From positions 1 through 39,327 of the forward strand of contig CALUWN010000016.1 in NCBI GenBank assembly GCA_944324495.1: DNA of 39,327 bases. Reading direction: 5' to 3'. The translations under genes and the position numbers were made by a program. Below, one piece after another: positions 35,594 to 39,327 of this stretch. The DNA is from an uncultured Mucispirillum sp. Lineage in GTDB: Bacteria > Chrysiogenota > Deferribacteres > Deferribacterales > Mucispirillaceae. Position 1 is the first letter of the stretch. Every line of letters begins with the position of its first letter. Below the pieces are notes generated by a model that saw nothing but the letters and a program-made list of their open reading frames with translations, did not search any database and was not told the origin of the DNA.

Positions 35594-36376
35594 TTATTTT
35601 AACCCATATTTTTCTAAGATTTCATAAAATGATGCAATATTATTCTTATTATCATGCAACAATTTTATAATATTTTCATAGTCTTCTATACTACTTATAT
35701 CAAAAGAAAAATTTAGTTTTGGTGATTCAAAGCTGTCTAAATTATTTATTTTAATATTTTTAAAATTACTAATTAATTTATTATATTCTCCATCTATTTC
35801 TTTATGGCTTGCACTTTTTACATCTGGAAAAGTAAAATCTTTATTATAGTTTTCAGGTATAATCTCTTTAAAATCGCATACTTTTTCCACAAACTTTCTA
35901 AAGCTCTGCATTGAAAATTCGTTATAAATAACTGCACCATTAATAAAATTTATTACATTTTCCTGCTGGCTTATTATTAATGATACTGTTTTTAGTGGAA
36001 TATCTTTTTTATCAACAAAATCTATTAAATTTTCTGGCAGAGTTAATGATTTTTCAAGTGTTTCAAAACTTTTCCTGCCATTTATATTCTTTTCATGAAA
36101 TATATTTATTTCATTTATATCTGCCTTTAATTTACTGCATATATCATAAGTTTTTATTAATATTTTAAATGAAATATTATTAATAAAACTAACAGCTAAA
36201 TTTACAGCTTTATTTGGAGAATATTCTCCATAATAAATATATTCATTTCCTGCATTATTAAAACCGCTTATTTGGTAATATATGTTGTTTATAGATAGAG
36301 CAAATGCAGGCATATTATTATTGTCATTAATATTAAATAAATCTTTATTAATATTTTCTATTACTTTAATTTCCAT
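35594..36376 (-). CDS. Uncharacterised cytoplasmic protein downstream of ftsY
   Basis: A 260-residue protein rich in Asn, Ile and Lys, with no signal peptide or transmembrane helix. Segments include AFALSINNIYYQISGF, KKDIPLKTVSLIISQQ and FSFDISSIEDYENII. I recognise no family. It starts 26 bp after the ftsY stop on the same strand, so it is probably co-transcribed, but the shared segment at its 5' end shows that this junction is part of the duplicated block. A truncated copy of its first codons lies at 33450-33506. Confidence 0.7.
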   Translation of the reverse strand: MEIKVIENINKDLFNINDNNNMPAFALSINNIYYQISGFNNAGNEYIYYGEYSPNKAVNLAVSFINNISFKILIKTYDICSKLKADINEINIFHEKNINGRKSFETLEKSLTLPENLIDFVDKKDIPLKTVSLIISQQENVINFINGAVIYNEFSMQSFRKFVEKVCDFKEIIPENYNKDFTFPDVKSASHKEIDGEYNKLISNFKNIKINNLDSFESPKLNFSFDISSIEDYENIIKLLHDNKNNIASFYEILEKYGLK

Positions 36377-36402
36377 AATATTCCTTTATTTTAAAAATAA
36401 TT

Positions 36403-37353
36403 TTATTTATCATTATCAAACATAGCTTCAACAAAGTTTTCAGCATTAAATGGCCTTAAATCTTCCATAGATTCACCAAAACCAATATAGCGAATAGGAA
36501 GGTGAAGTTCATTTACTATCCTTAAAGCAATACCGCCTTTTGCTGTGCCGTCTAATTTAGTTAATATTACACCATTAACATTTATAGCCTCTTTAAACAT
36601 TTTGGCTTGAGTTAAAGCGTTTTGTCCGCTTGTAGCATCAAGTACAATTATACTTTCCTGTACAGGATATGAAAGCACTTTTTCTGCTACCTTATTTATT
36701 TTTATAAGCTCCTGCATAAGATTATGTTTTGTATGCAGTCTTCCTGCAGTATCAGCTATTACTATATCAATATTTTTTGCTTTTGCACTTGTAAGTCCGT
36801 CATGAATAACTGCTGCTGGGTCACTGCCATCTGGCTGCCTTATAACTGGAATATCAAGACGGCTGCCCCATTCTGCAAGCTGCTCAGCAGCTGCCGCACG
36901 GAATGTATCTCCTGCTATAAGCATAACTGACTTTCCAGCTTTTTTATACATATTAGCAAGCTTAGCAATAGATGTGGTTTTGCCAGCTCCATTTACACCA
37001 GAAACTAGTATAACATATGGCTTATTTGTCATATCTTCTTGAAATTCTTCCACATCTGAAAGTATTTCCATTAATGTTTGTTTAAGTGCATCTTCAATAC
37101 GCTCTGCATCTTTTAATGTGCCACGAGTATATTCTGTGCGGATTTTTTCAATTATCATATCAGCAGCCTGCGGGCCAATATCTGCTGAAATTAAAAACTC
37201 TTCCAAGTTTTCAAGCAGTTCATCATCAATACTGCTTTTACCTAAAAATATGGTGGAAAGCCCCTGCATAAACTTGCCAGAAGTTTTTTTCATACCTTTT
37301 TTTAAGTTATCTTTTGCCTGTTTATCTTTTTTAAAAAAATCAAATAATCCCAT
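36403..37353 (-). CDS. ftsY: Signal recognition particle receptor FtsY
   Basis: FtsY docks SRP-bound ribosomes at the membrane. The 316-residue protein has a short basic N-terminus instead of a long acidic A domain and then the NG core. Motifs are GVNGAGKTT (residues 119-127), DTFRAAAAEQL (149-159), DTAGR (201-205) and TKLDGTAKGG (265-274). A GAGGAAG site precedes the ATG. The other SRP parts (Ffh and SRP RNA) were not found in the window. Confidence 0.97.
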   Translation of the reverse strand: MGLFDFFKKDKQAKDNLKKGMKKTSGKFMQGLSTIFLGKSSIDDELLENLEEFLISADIGPQAADMIIEKIRTEYTRGTLKDAERIEDALKQTLMEILSDVEEFQEDMTNKPYVILVSGVNGAGKTTSIAKLANMYKKAGKSVMLIAGDTFRAAAAEQLAEWGSRLDIPVIRQPDGSDPAAVIHDGLTSAKAKNIDIVIADTAGRLHTKHNLMQELIKINKVAEKVLSYPVQESIIVLDATSGQNALTQAKMFKEAINVNGVILTKLDGTAKGGIALRIVNELHLPIRYIGFGESMEDLRPFNAENFVEAMFDNDK

Positions 37354-37440
37354 TTCTTCCTCAAAATATATATGTAGTTCCCGTGTAGTTTATTATAAAA
37401 ACATATAAAATTCAATAAAAGATTATAATTAATTATTTGC

Positions 37441-37468
37441 TTGACAAAGACTAATATTTATTTATAAT
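37441..37468 (+). promoter_or_regulatory. Near-consensus sigma-70 promoter
   Basis: TTGACA (37441-37446), a 16-bp spacer and TATAAT (37463-37468) are both perfect hexamers, the best promoter noticed in the window. It points away from ftsY into a gap with no annotated gene. Confidence 0.82.
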
Positions 37469-37474
37469 ATTCCC

Positions 37475-37604
37475 ATATATTGCTAGAGAGGTTATACTTA
37501 TTTAAGGGGTGTTGAGTGAGCAGGTCAATATATCAGCACTTAATCTTTTAGGGTATAACACAAATATAGATGTAATTTAAGCCACCTTTAAAGGTGGCTT
37601 TTTT
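37475..37604 (+). ncRNA. Candidate small RNA or tiny-protein transcript
   Basis: The transcript from the consensus promoter would be about 130 nt and end at a perfect terminator. Nested stems are visible: GTTATAC (37491-37497) with GTATAAC (37553-37559), TTAA with TTAA, and GTGTTGA (37509-37515) with TCAGCAC (37533-37539), closing a 17-base loop. An open frame also lies here: from TTG at 37512 to TAA at 37576 it gives SEQVNISALNLLGYN and more, about 22 residues. An AAGGGG site (37504-37509) is two bases from that TTG but six bases from a GTG at 37516 that gives an 11-residue peptide. It does not show the SRP RNA core; 6S RNA cannot be excluded. Confidence 0.55.
37580..37604 (+). terminator. 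Strong rho-independent terminator
   Basis: AGCCACCTTTAAAGGTGGCT forms an uninterrupted palindrome, followed by six T. It ends the small transcript. An A-rich start on the left side means it may also act on the converging SIR2 gene, whose stop codon overlaps the T run. Confidence 0.88.
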
Positions 37605-39171
37605 AAAATCTGTTTACAAGATAATCATATATTCTTATAAGTCTTCTTAAATCAGAATTATTTACACCTATTTCATAATATATTTCTTTTATATATGAGT
37701 GTAGCTGCGTTAAGTTGATTTCATCTTCATTTAAAAAGCATATTTTGCGAAATGCTTTTTCCATGCCTTCAATTTTAATTATTTCATCAATTGTTTTGTA
37801 TTGTAACTTTTTTCTATAAATAATTTTTCCTTTTCTAATGGAGTTATTTAAAAAATCATCTAGACTATGTTTCTTTTCATAGTCAGCTTTTATGGTGTCA
37901 GTTATATATTCTTTACAATCTTTGATGTATTTATACATTGGTAAACCACTTGTATTTTGTTTTAAAAGAACTGGCAGTACCTCCTTTGTTATAAATTCTG
38001 GTGTAAATCTTTTATTATTAAATATTACATCTTCATACAATAAATCAGCTGTTACACTTTTTCCATAATTACTTTTATGTACACCAATAGAGAGTAATAA
38101 CTGACTATCTTCTGGCAACTTATCTAATTCATCAAAACCCATAGCATATATTTTACTAGCAGGATTAGAAATAACTGCAAGTTCATATATCTCTTTCCTT
38201 AACTGTCTTAAAATATTTGGTTTTATTGTGATTGCTGTACTTACAATTCTTTTATATACTTCAAGAAATCTATTTGTTGTAATTTTAGTCATTGGAATGG
38301 TATTTTTTTCATCTACATTAGTTTCATCATTAAAGCTTTGCTGAAATGCTTTAATTGTTTCTTCCTCATTAGAATATTCAATAAATATAAGCCTATCCTC
38401 TATTGTTTGTAATTGCTCTTTATTTAAACACTGTGTAATTGATTTGAGTATAGACTGTATATTGCTATCATTTAGACTATAACCTATAAAAATAACTGGA
38501 TTTTCAAGAAAAATTGTCAATAATTTTGCTGTTAAATAAGCATATTTTTTATTAAATATTTCATAATCTTCATTATTAATTATGATACTATTAGGCTTAC
38601 TAGCAGAACCATGTATCTTATATAACTCGCCCATATTATAAATATCTGCAAATAGTAATTCTTCTTGGCTTGAATAGATATTAAATTTATTAAATATCTC
38701 ATCAAGAATTAAATCATAATTTGTAGTAATAACACCTGCTACATGTGTAGAAATATTATTTTTAAAATAAAGAAATTCTTCATTCTCACAAGATAAAATA
38801 TCTATATCTAAAAAATAATTTGATAATGCAATTTTAAAGGGTGAAATACCTGATTGGATTACTTTTTTATTTTCCAAGCGAAATTTTTTATATTTATCAT
38901 CAGAAAATACAGCTTCATTGTAATCTTTTTCTAAAAGTGACGCAATCTGAGGATATAATATGTTTGGTATAGAAGAGTCTATTTTATTTTTATAAAAATC
39001 AAACTTAAAATCATCGCCTGAAAATTCTTCTGCAAATTTTCTTAATAATCCTTCCCAATTCAATAAATTAAAATATCTTTTTGAAAAACCTGAACCAATG
39101 AATAAAAAAGGATGTCTATTACTTTTTTTTATTATATGAGTAACGTATTCTGCAATATTTTTTGTATCCAT
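37603..39171 (-). CDS. SIR2-like domain protein, predicted anti-phage NADase
   Basis: A 522-residue protein with an N-terminal SIR2 domain (about residues 1-260) and an all-helical C-terminal region. NAD-site features are FIGSGFSKR (24-32), VITTNYDLILDE (147-158), KIHGS with the catalytic-type His at 187, and FIGYSLND (228-235). These are the hallmarks of SIR2-type defence proteins, which deplete NAD+ during phage infection, rather than of protein deacetylases. No zinc-binding Cys cluster is present. No partner gene is visible; it may be a stand-alone system or the rest may lie beyond the repeat at the window edge. Function is inferred from family. Confidence 0.82.
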   Translation of the reverse strand: MDTKNIAEYVTHIIKKSNRHPFLFIGSGFSKRYFNLLNWEGLLRKFAEEFSGDDFKFDFYKNKIDSSIPNILYPQIASLLEKDYNEAVFSDDKYKKFRLENKKVIQSGISPFKIALSNYFLDIDILSCENEEFLYFKNNISTHVAGVITTNYDLILDEIFNKFNIYSSQEELLFADIYNMGELYKIHGSASKPNSIIINNEDYEIFNKKYAYLTAKLLTIFLENPVIFIGYSLNDSNIQSILKSITQCLNKEQLQTIEDRLIFIEYSNEEETIKAFQQSFNDETNVDEKNTIPMTKITTNRFLEVYKRIVSTAITIKPNILRQLRKEIYELAVISNPASKIYAMGFDELDKLPEDSQLLLSIGVHKSNYGKSVTADLLYEDVIFNNKRFTPEFITKEVLPVLLKQNTSGLPMYKYIKDCKEYITDTIKADYEKKHSLDDFLNNSIRKGKIIYRKKLQYKTIDEIIKIEGMEKAFRKICFLNEDEINLTQLHSYIKEIYYEIGVNNSDLRRLIRIYDYLVNRF

Positions 39172-39197
39172 TTTGTATATCCAAAAAATTTTCTTTG

Positions 39198-39226
39198 ATT
39201 TTATAATAAATACTCATAATTATCAA
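39198..39226 (-). promoter_or_regulatory. Promoter of the SIR2 gene
   Basis: On the minus strand TTGATA (39226-39221) and TAAAAT (39203-39198) are 17 bp apart, about 30 bp before the ATG. The ribosome binding site (TTGGAT) is weak, consistent with low basal expression. Confidence 0.5.
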
Positions 39227-39250
39227 GCTATAATCATTTCTAATATAAAG

Positions 39251-39327
39251 GTAAATTCTAAAAACGATTGCGAAAAAAGTAGTAAATAAAAAAGTGGTTG
39301 TTAAATCTCTTTAAATAAAATAATATT
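39251..39327. repeat. Right arm of the window-terminal inverted repeat
   Basis: The reverse complement of 1-75, plus two further bases at the edge. One frame through it, opening after the stop at 39252, reads ILKTIAKKVVNKKVVVKSL and ends in a stop at 39312-39314. This could be the end of a protein, but the stretch is too short to judge. Confidence 0.9.

Noticed and set aside
37475-37604. SRP RNA next to ftsY
   Set aside because: The conserved GGAAG..GCAG type core with its symmetric loop is not present; only a short AGCAGGTCA resembles it.
1-39327. CRISPR arrays, tRNA, rRNA or prophage genes
   Set aside because: No regularly spaced direct repeats, cloverleaf-like sequences, rRNA stretches or phage structural genes were noticed on either strand.

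Overview
The window is an AT-rich (roughly 70% A+T) bacterial chromosome segment. It comes from a Gram-negative-type organism: it carries lipoproteins with lipoboxes, many Sec signal peptides, and a mix of SMC, FtsY, PcrA, GlmU and methylmalonyl-CoA epimerase. Low GC, a SplB-like radical SAM enzyme in an apparent non-sporeformer and many private envelope proteins would fit a host-associated Deferribacterota such as Mucispirillum. That assignment is inference only; no rRNA or tRNA gene was seen.

Layout. (1) 1-75 and 39251-39325 are a perfect inverted repeat at the two ends of the window. (2) 151-8066, plus strand: glmU, a ClC transporter with CBS domains, pcrA (apparently starting at ATT), mce, then a small YIxPGxG peptide, a membrane sulfatase-like enzyme and a Rossmann-like protein that look like a surface-glycan module. 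(3) 8067-15326, minus strand: smc-rmuC, then a SUFU-domain protein and a NoeA-like methyltransferase whose coding sequence contains a G9 tract, a likely phase-variation switch. (4) 15327-17640: a relic of a duplicated lipoprotein gene, the intact lipoprotein gene, and a 1155-bp element with about 108-bp terminal inverted repeats carrying a VapX/VapD-like toxin-antitoxin pair and no transposase. (5) 17641-32721, minus strand: eleven tightly spaced envelope genes in the order A2-B2-splB-A1-B1-C1-C2-C3-D1-D2-E. Families A, B, C and D are each duplicated in tandem, and none is recognised apart from SH3-like domains in D. (6) 32716-36410: a segmental duplication in which each copy has lost the gene the other kept. 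(7) 36403-39171: ftsY, a short transcription unit with promoter, structured RNA or tiny ORF, and terminator, and a SIR2-like gene resembling anti-phage NADase effectors.

How it fits together. Housekeeping genes at both ends bracket an accessory envelope island of about 19 kb that grew by tandem duplication. The A lipoproteins and B secreted proteins are distant relatives of each other and occur as A-B pairs, so they are the best candidate here for an undescribed two-component envelope system. Phase variation, a toxin-antitoxin mini-element and a SIR2 gene suggest a host-associated bacterium under phage and immune pressure.
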